Source of the DNA: Chrysomallon squamiferum
Lineage: Eukaryota > Mollusca > Gastropoda > Neomphalida > Peltospiridae
Reading direction: 5' to 3'
DNA length: 54,500 nt
Assembly: GCA_012295275.1 (NCBI GenBank)
Contig: CM022665.1
Span: 21,279,650 to 21,334,149 of the forward strand
The first letter of the stretch is position 1. Every line of letters begins with the position of its first letter. Positions 29,300 through 41,491 of the stretch are shown here, one piece after another. Below the pieces are notes generated by a model. It saw only the letters and a list, made by a program, of their open reading frames with translations. It did no database searches and was not told the origin of the DNA. Both the position numbers and the translations under genes were made by a program.

Positions 29300-29920
29300 T
29301 TATACTGTGTTTAATACTGGTTGTGTTTATAGTTCTTTTATGTTGTGTTAAAGTTCTTATATATTGTGTTTATAATTATTATTATTGTGTTGTTTTTATT
29401 TTTTGTGTTTAGAGATGTTATATGTTGTGTTTTTTTTATATATTGTGTTTATAGTTCTTGTATTTTGTGTTTATAGTTCTTAAATATTGTATTTATAGTT
29501 CGTATAGGTTCTTATATGTTGTTGTATTTATAGTTCGTATGTGTTCTTATATGTTGTCTTGTTTTATGTTTTGTGTTTATATTTCTTAAATATTTGGTTC
29601 ATGGTTCTTATATATTGTGTTTCTAATTATTACTGTGTTGTTTTTATATTCTGTGTTCAAAGTTCTTATATTTTGTGTTTATAATTATTATTGAATTATT
29701 TTTCTTTATTTGTGCTTACAGTTCTTATATATTGCGTTTATAATTTTGTTTTGTTATTTTGTGTTCACGGACTTTATAGGCATATATTGTCTTTACATAA
29801 TAAAGTGAATTTTTAGTTCTTGTGTAGTAGTTTTTATATATTGAATTTATACTGCATAGTGAGTGGTTTTTATATTTTGTGTTTATTGTTCTTTTATACT
29901 GTGTTTATAATTATTAGGCA
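29300..29920. repeat. Degenerate TTCTTATATATTGTGTTTATA array
   Basis: About 18 loose copies of a 30-40-base unit (GTTCTTATATATTGTGTTTA, often followed by TAATTATTATTG). It lies directly upstream of the synaptotagmin leader. Confidence 0.7.
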
Positions 29921-30029
29921 GCACATACCAAGCATTTCTATAGCCAGTCGCTGAGCATCAGTTGGATAAGAAGCTGTGCATTAGGAGAATATATTAATAA
30001 GTCCTGATTACAAGACAAAATAGTGATGT

Positions 30030-30597
30030 TGATGAAGACAAACCATTATTACTGGTAGTAATAGCAGCAACAGCGATAGTGTTAGTAATAGAGTAGTCAT
30101 CGTATTAGTAGTAATAGTAGTAGTAGTAGCAGTAGTAGTATTAGTAGTAATCGTGGTAGTAACGGTAGTAATAATAATAATAGTAGAGTAGTAGTAGTGG
30201 TGGTAGTAGTAATAGTAGTAGTAAAATAATAGTAGTAGTCTCAGTAATAGTAGTAGTAATTGTAGTAGGAACAGCAGCAGCAATAGTAGTAGTTATAATA
30301 GTAATAGTAGTAGTAGTAGTAATAGTATCAGTAGTAGTAGTAGTATAGTAGTGGTGGTAGAAATAGAACTAGTAGTAATCGTAGAGGTAATAATAGCAAT
30401 ATTAGTAGTAGCAGCTGCATTATTAGTAGTAGTAAAATAATTAGTAGTATTAATAGTAGTAGTAGCAGCAGCAGCAACTGCAATAACACATGTAGCAGTA
30501 GTAGGAGGAGCAGCAGTAGCAATAGTTGTACTAGTAGTAGAAGTAGCAAAAATAGTAGTGGTAGTAGTAACAGTAGTAATAGCAGTAGTAGTAAAGT
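30030..30597. repeat. (TAG)n / (TTG, AGC) degenerate trinucleotide array
   Basis: Over 550 bases of AGTAGTAGT interrupted by AAT, GGT and AGC triplets. It opens long Leu-, Tyr- or Thr-rich frames that have no biological meaning. Confidence 0.95.
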
Positions 30598-32405
30598 ACT
30601 TGAAATTTATATTATTTATTTATTTATTTATTTTAATAAGGATTGAAAGCTTGTTTGGTCTTGAAACATTGTTTGGTTTTCCTCCTTAGAAACAGATTAA
30701 AGTCTTCGGTTCACCTTAACCAAAATTACATGACCATTCAATGTAATTTACCAAAATCACATGACCATACAACATAGTTTAGACTTGTTAAATTTTTAGC
30801 CAAGAAATTTGATTAGTACGTCTGCAAACGGTAATTTTAAATTTAAAGACACGATCATTTTACTTTTTTTTCTTCTTTTTTTTGACAAAAGATTTTATGT
30901 TTTATTTTTTATCTGCGTTCGTTTCCTGAATGGAACTAATTAAACAAGAAATGGAAAAAAAGTCAGGAAATAAAAACAAAGAAAGTCAAAAAAAGAAGGA
31001 AACAAAGCAAGAAATAAAGAAAGAAAGAAGGAATGAAAAGGAGAGGAGTAAAGACAATATATAGAAAGAAAAAAGTCGCTGAGCATTAGCTGAATAAGAA
31101 TGATTAAGCATAGCAGGAGCAACAACAACAACAGCAATAACAACCACAACAGCAACAAATAATAATAAATATAACAAACATCGGTACATACATTAATTTT
31201 TGACAGATGCTAGAGTGTTATGCTTCACGTCATTGCCATAGTCAAACAGCTGAAATAATAATTTATAGGTAAATTCCACCTGCACTTCATTAAGAATGAA
31301 GGTTTCAGAATATGAACAACAATACATTTTAAGATAAGAGTTGTTATGAGAGACAATAATAATAACAGTAATGATAATTATTATTATTATTATTATTTAT
31401 TTACTTATTTATTTATTATTACTAATACTGCTACTACTACTACTACTACTAACTACTATCATCATCATCATTGTCATCATCATCATCATCATCATCATCA
31501 TTATTATTATTATTATTAAAATTTAAAAAAAATAAACGAAAGAAGAAAAATTAATTTGCATTTATTTTATTTGCTGCGGGGTGTAATCAGATGACTGATC
31601 AGTTGTAATAAGAAATGTTGGGTGTTAGCTTTTTCTTGCATCTTTTATTTCAACAAACAAGAAATAAAAAAAAAAAAAAAAAAAAGACACTGTCCATCTA
31701 TATATCTTGTTCCGGTATTTTCAAGTACCCTCAGAAAACTGTCCGGTTTTGTTTGGGTTTTTGTTGTTGTTGTCATTAATATATATATTTTTTATTAATT
31801 TATTTTATTTTTAAAATATTTTTTATCTCTACTTGGAAATAGTGTAGATATTTGAATGTTGTCGAGTATAATTCTATATCGAAGAAAAAAAAAATGCAGT
31901 GCTTAAAACAAATGCAAAATTGCCTTTAAGAGTGCAAAAAAAAAAAAAATAATAATAATAATAAAAAAATAAAAAATAAAAAACGAGAAGAAAGAAAAAA
32001 GTAAGAATAATATTTCTTAAATTTAATAATACAAAAGAATTCTATTTTATCGATTTTTATCTTTAAACTTTTTTTTTTCTCTTTTTTCTTTTCTTTTCCT
32101 TTATGGAGACGTTTTAGTACGAATTATTGGACTAATTCAATACATAAATCAGCGAAGCAAATTAGTTTAATTAGTTGCTGCGTCATTAAAGATTCATATA
32201 CAGGATTTCAGCGCGGATTTTCTTCTCTTTTTTTCTTACAGCAAGATATAATGCTTGTATTTTATTGTATTAAACTTAACGCATTTATCATTCTAGACAA
32301 GCTAAATTGCGTAGTTACTACGAAGTGTCAGTTTGGACAGGAATTAAGTCTTTGTAGTAATCTTAAATAATAATTTTGAAAAAAGTAATAAATAAGTAAA
32401 TAAAT

Positions 32406-32406
32406 A

Positions 32407-32494
<88 letters not shown>
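32406..32494. repeat. (AAT)n microsatellite
   Basis: Nearly pure AAT over ~90 bases. Similar ATT/AAT runs: 2348-2376, 20745-20811, 24848-24890, 26725-26774, 43618-43654, 51375-51408 and 53760-53960. Confidence 0.95.
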
Positions 32495-32496
<2 letters not shown>

Positions 32497-33240
32497 CAGA
32501 CAATAAATAAATAAAATAAAACAAAATGAAAAAACAGTTATCTCATCTAACCTAATATTCTAACATAATTTAATGATACTACGAAGAGACTTTGGCGCCG
32601 AAGACCAGCGTTAGTTTATTAACAGATAATGTCAAGGTGGCGTCTGAATTTATTAAAACTGCAGACTTTTTTCTTTATTCTTTTACTATTGTTATTTTTT
32701 TTTTCTTTAAAATTTTATATGCAAATATAATATTGTGAAGAGGAAAAGGTGCGCTAGAAATGTCACGTACAGATTTTGAAATAATTTTTGTAAAATTCTG
32801 TTGATGTTTTCAACAAAAATCGTTAAGGTCGTTAAGATCAATTCTCCTGATTTTATCAACTGCGTTATTTCCCGTTCCAGCTAACAATCCACGACGCGTA
32901 TGAAAAGTCGTCGCGTACGTTTTTCCTGTTTATAACACATCACATGTACAATATTCCTCACAGCTTTACCGACGAGAGTGGTCGAGATATTATTAACCAC
33001 TCGATTAACGGTAAACGGAAAGAAAGAAACATGAAAAAAAGAAACACTAAAGAAAGAAACAATTTTGGCTAGGAAAAAAAAAGAAACAGGAAAAAAAAAG
33101 AAACGGAAAGAAAGAAACAGTTTTATTCACAACAAATTTATTCTCAACTATGAATTTCTTTGTATTATTTAGGTCATAAGCACATGGTAATGTGAACGTT
33201 GTGTCCGACTCGAACCAAAAACTCAGGAATGGACTTAGAA

Positions 33241-34180
33241 CTATTGACACGGTCCTGGCACAAGGATTTGAGTATCCTCTGGAGGCGAATATGACCTTGT
33301 TCTTGCACTTCTTCGGGAGGGTGTCAACTGCATCCTGTTGAAGAACGGTGTGTACAGTGGATTCTTCAAGCTGGAATCACTGGATAACTTTCCAGACATA
33401 AGGATGATGATGGCCAACCATGCTGAAAGACTAATTGATCCACCCTTCACAAATGTTGAGAGTGGCCTCATGTACATTCCATACAGAAGGTGGAAAGAGT
33501 GGTGGTGTGCGGCGAAGTCGGAGGTTTGTGGAGTCATCTTGGGATCCCATCATCCGGAAGCTCCCACTCACATAATTCTTGTCAAAGTAGTCGACAAGTT
33601 CGTGCATTGTCCTTCATGTAAGCTATACCTTCGGGGACATCAGCAGGTAGAAATGCAAAACCATCCATTTTGCCGCAGAACATATGAAAGTCCTCATTGT
33701 TCCTGTAGTGATTGATGAGTCCAAGCTGCTGGACCTTCCGCCAGGTGCTTTGCGTAAGGTGGTAGAAACAAGCCTAAGCACGTCCCTGCCAAATACATCT
33801 GCTACTGGTCGAAGTACACCATCATCAAAGTCAGTGATCACACTTTGAACGTCCATCTCTAACCCGTACTCCTCACTCTTGTCCACAACCGCTTGAAACA
33901 GTCAATCGTACACAGAACGGGACTTGTTCTGCAGCAGCGCGTAAACACACGTCATTCCAACGTCACGGAAAGGAACACGAAGCACATAAACCTGGCAGAA
34001 CTGAGCTGGAGCCTTGGTGAAGTTGACATCGATTAAGATGTGGTCGCAGTGGCCAGGCACCTGAGTCCGTGTTCTGCACTGAAGGCGATGATCCAGTGTC
34101 GTAGAGTAGGAATGGCTCTGGATACGGGCAAACGGTCTTCTGCCACTCATTTGGTAGTATGAACTGAGAGAGGGATAGAT
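33241..34180 (-). pseudogene. MULE (Mutator-like) transposase pseudogene
   Basis: Intronless, more GC-rich than its surroundings. Translated in pieces on the minus strand it gives the order of motifs of a MULE transposase: PNEWQK and FLLYDTG; YVLRVPFRD…YALLQNKSRSVYD; LFQAVVDKSEEY; ITDFDDGV (second catalytic Asp); CFYHLTQSTWRKVQQLGL; MFCGKMDGFAFLP; YFDKNYVSGSF; LRRTPPLFPPSVWNVHEAT; ICEGW (the Glu region); MVGHHHPYVWKVIQ. The frame changes near 33770 and near 33595, and in-frame stops lie at 33902-33904, 33431-33433 and 33377-33379. The copy is therefore dead. The terminal inverted repeats were not found. Plus-strand open frames here are shadows. Confidence 0.88.
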
Positions 34181-34249
34181 CTGAGGGTAAGATAAAGGGA
34201 CAGATCTGAGGACATAAAGTGAAGGGATTATCCTTTACTTGGGTCAATT

Positions 34250-35670
34250 AGAGAATGGCTTCTTAAAGAAAAACGATAAATGAGACATTTAAAGAACCCA
34301 CTGGATAGGTCAAGGACTCAGTGACAATTAAAACTCAATTGGGTAAGTTAACTGGGAAATTGACTTATGTTAGAGAGATGTAGAGATATAGATTGACATA
34401 GTAAATATTTAAATGCGTCTCTTAAATAAAATATTCATTCATTCATTAAGTACAGCCAATTTGTAACAATAAACTTCAGATCAAGATTGCATTGCGCACT
34501 AATAACATATTTTTTTGCCAGATAATCCTTGTTATTTTATTTTAATATATTATTATAATTATGTATTTATCTACCTATTTACTGAATCTATTTATTTATT
34601 TATTTTATTATTTTTTATTGTTGTTGTTATTGTTATTATATTATTATTATTATTAACATCATCATCATCAACATCATTATCATTATTATTATTTGTCTCA
34701 ATCATTATTAACGAGCATGTATCAGAATTAATATCATCTACTGGCATGTGCATTATAATTAATCCTTTATTGTACTGTCTGTTTCAAGTACGTCCAGTAA
34801 TGGTTTACAGTTCTGGCTACAGCAGATGTGCGAAGATTAATTAATCCATTTGTAAAATACATTAAAGCAGGTAACCGTTCGGCTAGTAACACCTATAATT
34901 ACTATACAACTATAGCCTGCAGCGGTGCACTTAAAATGCTTTAATCGGATATAAGTCGGTCTCGGAAACACGTCAGGAAACGCCTGTCACTGGCAGGTGG
35001 AAATAACAACACAGACGAGAGAAGAATAACTGTGTCGTCCAAACGAGTTTGAAAACACTTTCCTGACATGTTTTTCGTCAGACTTGATGGTTATGACGCC
35101 TTACTAAGCGTCACTTCCGGTATAGTCTGGTTGTGTTCGATTGAGTCTCAATAGATCTATGAATGTCTATGAATCATCTAATCATACTGCTATTTAACAA
35201 AGTCTGTTTCATTCTCTTTGTATATTAACATCTTGTTCACATAAATCTTTCTTTTTTTTTTTTATTATTATTACTTTTTGTTGTTATTATTGTTACTTCC
35301 TTGCTTCTTTCGTGGCATAATTATTAATTTTATTTTTGTGTAGTGCAATATAGCAAAGTTATTATTATTATTTTTATTAGTATTTACATATTTAATATTA
35401 TTTAGGAGATGGAGAAATGACATGTAATTCTTGAAAATACCTTTTTGAAAACTGAAATAAAATTTAATTGAATAATAATAATAATAATATTAATAATAAT
35501 AATAATAATACAGTCATCAGTGTGTCAGAGAAACTTGTATGCCCATCACAATAAACAAATATGTTTTTAAATACTGAACTGTTCATCTGATGTTAGAAAC
35601 TGTTTTCCTTCCTTATTGATCTAACATTTCTTGCTTAGAATTCATTTAAATACCAAATGAATAGACAGAG

Positions 35671-35701
<31 letters not shown>

Positions 35702-37119
35702 AACAGAAAAAAAAGGTGAAAAGGAAAACGAGATGAATAAAAAGAAAAAAGAAAAGTTAAAAAAAAAGAAGTAGAAAAAGAAAATGTGATAAATAAATAC
35801 ATTTTTTTAATTAAAAAAAGAAGAAAAAAGAAAAAAAAAGTAGAAAAAGAATGCGATAAAATTTAATTTTTTTTTTTTTTTTTTTTAAATTTAAAAATTC
35901 AAAGAAAAATTAAATAAGCCTGAAATAATAAAAAAGAAAAAAAAAAAAAAAAAATTCAAAGAATAATAATATAGCTGTATTGTAAGAGATATTTTTATTG
36001 GTCAGTTTAAAATTCTCTAATTTCTGAAACCTGGTATCATTCATTTTACCTGAGCCATCATTAACTCGTTTGTTGAAAAAGAAACATTTTTATTAAGATT
36101 GTACTAAATTACCAGGTTTCAATTCTATTTTCTTGTTGTTGTTGTTTTTGAAGTTTTTTGCATGATGGTAAATGTAACAAATATTCTTCATTATCATGAG
36201 AATTAAAGGAAAAAAACCCACAAAAAACCCCACAACATTATTAGAATAAATAAATAAATAAAGTAAAATAAATAAAGTACATAAATATTTGTGCCATATG
36301 AAAGCATTGTGTTATTACAAGAATAAACCTGGTGTATTATAGATTATTTTGTTCAGTTAGATGTATAAACATCTACATATTTCCTCTGTTAAAGTTTCAA
36401 CAACAACAACAACAAAATGTTCCTTATTTGTTTAAGTGATGAAGATATAATACGTCACAAAATTTTATTTTTACCCAAAACAGTTTATATAAACATCAGT
36501 ATGGTTACATATAAATCATTTACATAAATATTTCAATGTAAAATTCTACTAACAATAATTTTATTTACATAAACATTTTTATGTAGTGACTTTTATTTTA
36601 AAGTCTGAACTTAATAAAAGTTTAGACAAACATATCAATGTTACTTTGAATATAAAACTTTTTGGTGACCCTCAAAAATCCATCACAAAATAAAGATCTA
36701 TGTGTTAATAATTTGTCTGACAAAAAAGTCAAAGAATATTTTTACTGAAAAAAACAATTTTTCTCAGCTTTTACAACCATTAAAATGGCTACAACATAAT
36801 TCAAAGTTTTACATAAACACTGCATAGTTTTGGAAGAAGATAATTTAAAAATGACATATATATAAAATGAAAGGTTCAAAAACTACTTTACAGAAACATA
36901 TTTTCAATTCTTAGAATTAAAAAAACTGACAAACAACAATTATGTCACAATAAACTATGTTCCAAAATGAACATACAGAAGGTTTCATACAACCAATTAT
37001 TTGTCACACATTATCACATGTGAAAATCACTGTAAATAATGACACCAAAATATTATTTTTCATTTTTAAAATGTTTCTCAGTTTCTTAATTTCAAAAAAA
37101 AAAAAAAAAAATTCTTTCA
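34250..37119. other. Intergenic / UTP20 3' flank
   Basis: AT-rich, with A-rich stretches (35670-35960) and ATT runs. The part between ~36400 and 37119 is less repetitive and is probably UTP20 3' UTR, although its end cannot be fixed. Confidence 0.45.
36592..36597 (-). promoter_or_regulatory. Candidate poly(A) signal of UTP20
   Basis: AATAAA on the minus strand, about 520 bases past the stop codon. Several other AATAAA-like hexamers exist further on in this AT-rich DNA, so the choice is weak. Confidence 0.2.
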
Positions 37120-37272
37120 TTAGTTGTCTTGTACAATAGCCATATCAAGAAGTTTTCTTCTTTTAATTTTCTTTGATGGACGTTTCAGATCAATTTTCCT
37201 TTTCTTTGCTTCTTTCTTTGAAAGATTCTTCTTTAATCGTTTCCTGGCTGCAATTTCTGGATTTGACACAGC
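37120..37272 (-). CDS. UTP20: UTP20 exon e23 (last coding exon, with stop)
   Basis: 153 coding nt (51 codons including TAA at 37120-37122), acceptor tttattcag. It encodes the lysine-rich nucleolar tail SNPEIAARKRLKKNLSKK, then KRKIDLKRPSKKIKRRK, ending in LLDMAIVQDN. This matches the ending of animal UTP20 proteins. The tail is likely a nuclear/nucleolar localisation signal and RNA-contacting segment (inference from composition). Confidence 0.97.
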   Translation of the reverse strand, partial: AVSNPEIAARKRLKKNLSKKEAKKRKIDLKRPSKKIKRRKLLDMAIVQDN

Positions 37273-40200
37273 CTGAATAAAACAAAGACAAATTCAGTAC
37301 AACAAATCAGAATAAACAGAATAATAAAGTGAAGTTTTGACTCTGCTTGGATCCTGTTGCTGAACATAGGCTTATATTTTACTATCCTCATGCTGTTTTA
37401 GATCAGTTCTAAAATTACTAGATTATATAACAGATTTGTATATATTAAAATATTTTGTTTCATCTTACAAACTGTTATAATAATAACAAAACCAATATAA
37501 CCGCATTGTTATTAACATTGTGATGAAGATGATGATTTATTTATTTATTTTTATTGTGTTCTTTTTATTTATTTATTTATTTATTAATTATTATTATTAT
37601 TATGATTGGACTTGTTCTTGATGATGGTGGTGGTGGTATTATTATTGTTGTTTGTATTATGATATTATTTTTATTTATTTGTTTATATTTTTTTGTGTTG
37701 TTGCCCTTGATATTACTGTTATTCTTCTTGTTCCAAATAACTGTGTTAAAAATATAGATTTTAACCTTTTCACATCAGAGATATCAATCAATCAATTTAT
37801 ATACATTATTAAAACTAATATTCATTTCAACATTTATAACTTTTTTCCTTACAATTATAAGATATATTAAAACAGTGAATTTCAAAATATTCAGAAAATT
37901 ACAAAACAAGTGATGTAGTTACCTCTATAGCTCGGGTTCTCTTTCTGGTTTCTTTTCTAACGGATCTGACTTGCTGCACCCTGACAAAAACCTGAGTAAA
38001 CTGCTCAACCCCAACCTGTTTCTTCAACAAGTCTGTGACCTCCTGAGCTAAAGTTTTTAAACTGTTCTCTGCAAAAAAAAATAATTTAAAATAAAAAATA
38101 AATAAATAAAAAAGTAACAAAAAAAAAATAATAATAATAATAATAAATAAATAAATAAATAAATAAATATATAAAACAAAACAGAATAAAGAAAATGAAT
38201 GTGGTATAAATTTGACAAAAGTAAAAAGGAAAGTTAAAAATATAAATAAAAAAAACAACAAATAAATAAAAATAAATAACAAATAAAAAAATAAACAATG
38301 ACAATGACAGAGATAGCAATAACAACAACAAAAATAAATATATATATAAAAAAAATTAACAAATAAAAAAATTAAAAAATTAAAGTATGGATATAAAAAC
38401 AGTAAATAACAACAAGTAGTCAAATAATCCTGTATTTTAAAACACTCAAAAACGTTTCCCAGACACATCACATTCAAGCAACTTCCACCCACCTCAGCTG
38501 CTATTTCTAAATTAACTGTCATACCACACTCATACCTACTGTGTACAACCCCCTCATCAGTCTTTCTGCGACTGCTCTCAACAAAACCTAATTAGCTGTG
38601 TAACTGTCAAGTAATGACATGTATAATAACACACTTGCTTGGTGTGAAGGAGTCAGTCAATAACAACATGCTGATATTAATCTCTTCAGATGTCTCGCAA
38701 ATCAATGACGTTTACCAAGTATGGATTCACTCAACCTGTCAACCATCAGTAAACATGTTTACAGTTTACTGACAATGTTTACATAAGCTTGTTATCTTAA
38801 ACTAGATTTTTACATTCAGCTTACTGACTTATAGTAGATGTTTACATCCAGCTTACTGACTAGATACCATTCAGTTTACTGATTTGTACTAAATGTTTTC
38901 ATCCAGTTTACTGACTTGTACTAGATATTTACATCCATCTTACTGACTTGTACTAGATATTTACATCCATCTTACTGACTTGTACTAGATGTTTTCATCC
39001 AGTTTACTGACTTGTACTAGATATTTACATCCATCTTACTGACTTGTACTAGATGTTTTCATCCAGTTTACTGACTTGTACTAGATATTTACATCCATCT
39101 TACTGACTTGTACTCGATGTTTTCATCCAGTTTACTGACTTGTACTAGATGTTTACATCCATCTTACTGACTTGTACTAGATGTTTTCATCAAGTTTACT
39201 GATTTGTACTAGATGTTTACATCCATCTTACTGACTTGTACTAGATGTTTTCATCCATCTTATGTACTTGTACTAGATGTTTATTTCCAGTTTACTGACT
39301 TGTACTAGATGTTTACATCCATCTTACTGACTTGTACTAGATGTTTTTATCCAGTTTACTGACTTGTACTAGATATTTACATCCATCTTACTGACTTCTA
39401 CTAGATGTTTTCATCCATCTTACTGACTTGTACTAGATATTTACATCCATCTTACTGACTTGTACTAGATGTTTTCATCCATCTTACTGACTTCTACTAG
39501 ATGTTTTCATCAATCTTACTGACTTCTACTAGATGTTTTCATCAATCTTACTGACTTGTACTAGATGTTTACATCCATCTTACTGACTTGTACTAGATAT
39601 TTACATCCATCTTACTGACTTGTACTAGATATTTACATCCATCTTACTGACTTGTACTAGATGTTTACATCCATCTTACTGACTTCTACTAGATATTTAC
39701 ATCCATCTTACTGACTTCTACTAGATATTTACATCCATCTTACTGACTTGTACTAGATATTTACATCCATCTTACTGACTTGTAGATGACTTGTACTAGA
39801 TGTTTACATCCATCTTACTGACTTGTACTAGATGTTTACATCCATCTTCTGACTTCTACTAGATATTTACATCCATCTTACTGACTTCTACTAGATATTT
39901 ACATCCATCTTACTGACTTCTACTAGATATTTACATCCATCTTACTGACTTGTACTAGATATTTTGACTTGTACTAGATGTTTACATCCATCTTACTGAC
40001 TTCTACTAGATGTTTACATGCCTCTTACTGACTTCTACTAGATGTTTACATGCCTCTTACTGACTTCTACTAGATGTTTACATCCATCTTACTGACTTCT
40101 ACTAGATGTTTACATGCCTCTTACTGACTTGTACTAGATATTTACATCCATCTTACTGACTTGTACTAGATGTTTTCATCCAGTTTACTGATTTGTACTA

Positions 40201-41449
40201 GATGTTTACATCCATCTTACTGACTTGTACTAGATATTTACATCCATCTTACTGACTTGTACTAGATGTTTACATCCAGTTTACTGACTTGTACTAGATA
40301 TTTACATCCATCTTACTAGATGTTTACACATCTTGTACTAGATGTTTTCATCCAGTTTACTGATTTGTACTAGATGTTTACATCCATCTTACTGACTTGT
40401 ACTAGATGTTTTCATTCAGCTTAATGGCTTATAATAGCTGTTTACATAAGCTTATTATCTTATTGAGTTATATAATATGTTTACACCCAGCTTACTGACT
40501 TGTACTAGATGTTCACATACCAGTAAATGTTTGTTGAAAAAACCAGTTAAGAGAGTATTGGTTAGAATGGAAAAACAAGTCAGTAAATGTGAAAAAACCT
40601 TCAGTGAGTCAGGTAATGTTACCTTCAGTGAGTCTGGTGATTTCTCTCTGTAGAGGAGGTAGGATGACATGGAGAATGTCCACCAAACACTGACTGTCCA
40701 GTTGTAAACTGTATGCAGCCAGCCACTTGAAAACACTAGTTCTCTAAACAAATAAATAAAAACACACTGTATAACTATTACAATACAAACTGGCTCTCTA
40801 TAAACAATTAAATAAAAACACTGCATTACTATTAAAATACAAAATTTGTTCCTTGTAAACAAAAACAAAAAATAAAATAAAAACAATCTGTTACTATTAA
40901 AATACGAAACTGGTTCTCTGTAAACCATAAAAAAAGAGGTGCACTGTATTAGATGTTTACCGATTACAATACAAAACTGGTTCTCTGTAAACAAAAAGAA
41001 ATAATAAGTAAAATGCTCTCTATTAGATGTTTACTAACTACAATTGAACACTGGCTCTGTATAAACCAAACTGCTACAAGATAACAAGTTTATAAACTTT
41101 TGAAATATAACACACTTTCTATAAAGAAAATATATTAGGTTTCCTGTGAAATTTCACTTTGTAATGAATTTGAAAATATTCTGAAATTATACTCTGTAAT
41201 TTTAATACAGGCATGTTTCAAATATATCAAGTTTACTGTTAACATAAATAAATAATAAATATATGGTAATTTCTCTAGCCTTTCTGAAATCAACAATCAT
41301 TAAGCATTATAAATACAGTTAGTATTCATCAGTAGCTGAGGAGAGAATCAATCTATCAACCAGCAAATAAATGAATGAACTAATTAACCAGTATTTATTT
41401 ATATCTCAAAACCTTTTATTTTTATATTATATTAAATATAAATAACTGT

Positions 41450-41491
<42 letters not shown>

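Noticed and set aside
33338-33715. 125-codon plus-strand frame
   Set aside because: Antisense of the MULE transposase pseudogene. The minus-strand reading has the family motifs.
37899-38522. 207-codon frame around UTP20 e22
   Set aside because: Only 37923-38068 is coding; the rest is AAAT-rich intron read through as F/L/Y.
38745-40515. CRISPR-like array
   Set aside because: Contiguous 32-bp units with no unique spacers, in an animal intron.
40455-40994. 179-codon minus-strand frame
   Set aside because: Mostly tandem acceptor-like repeats; it crosses e21 in the wrong frame.
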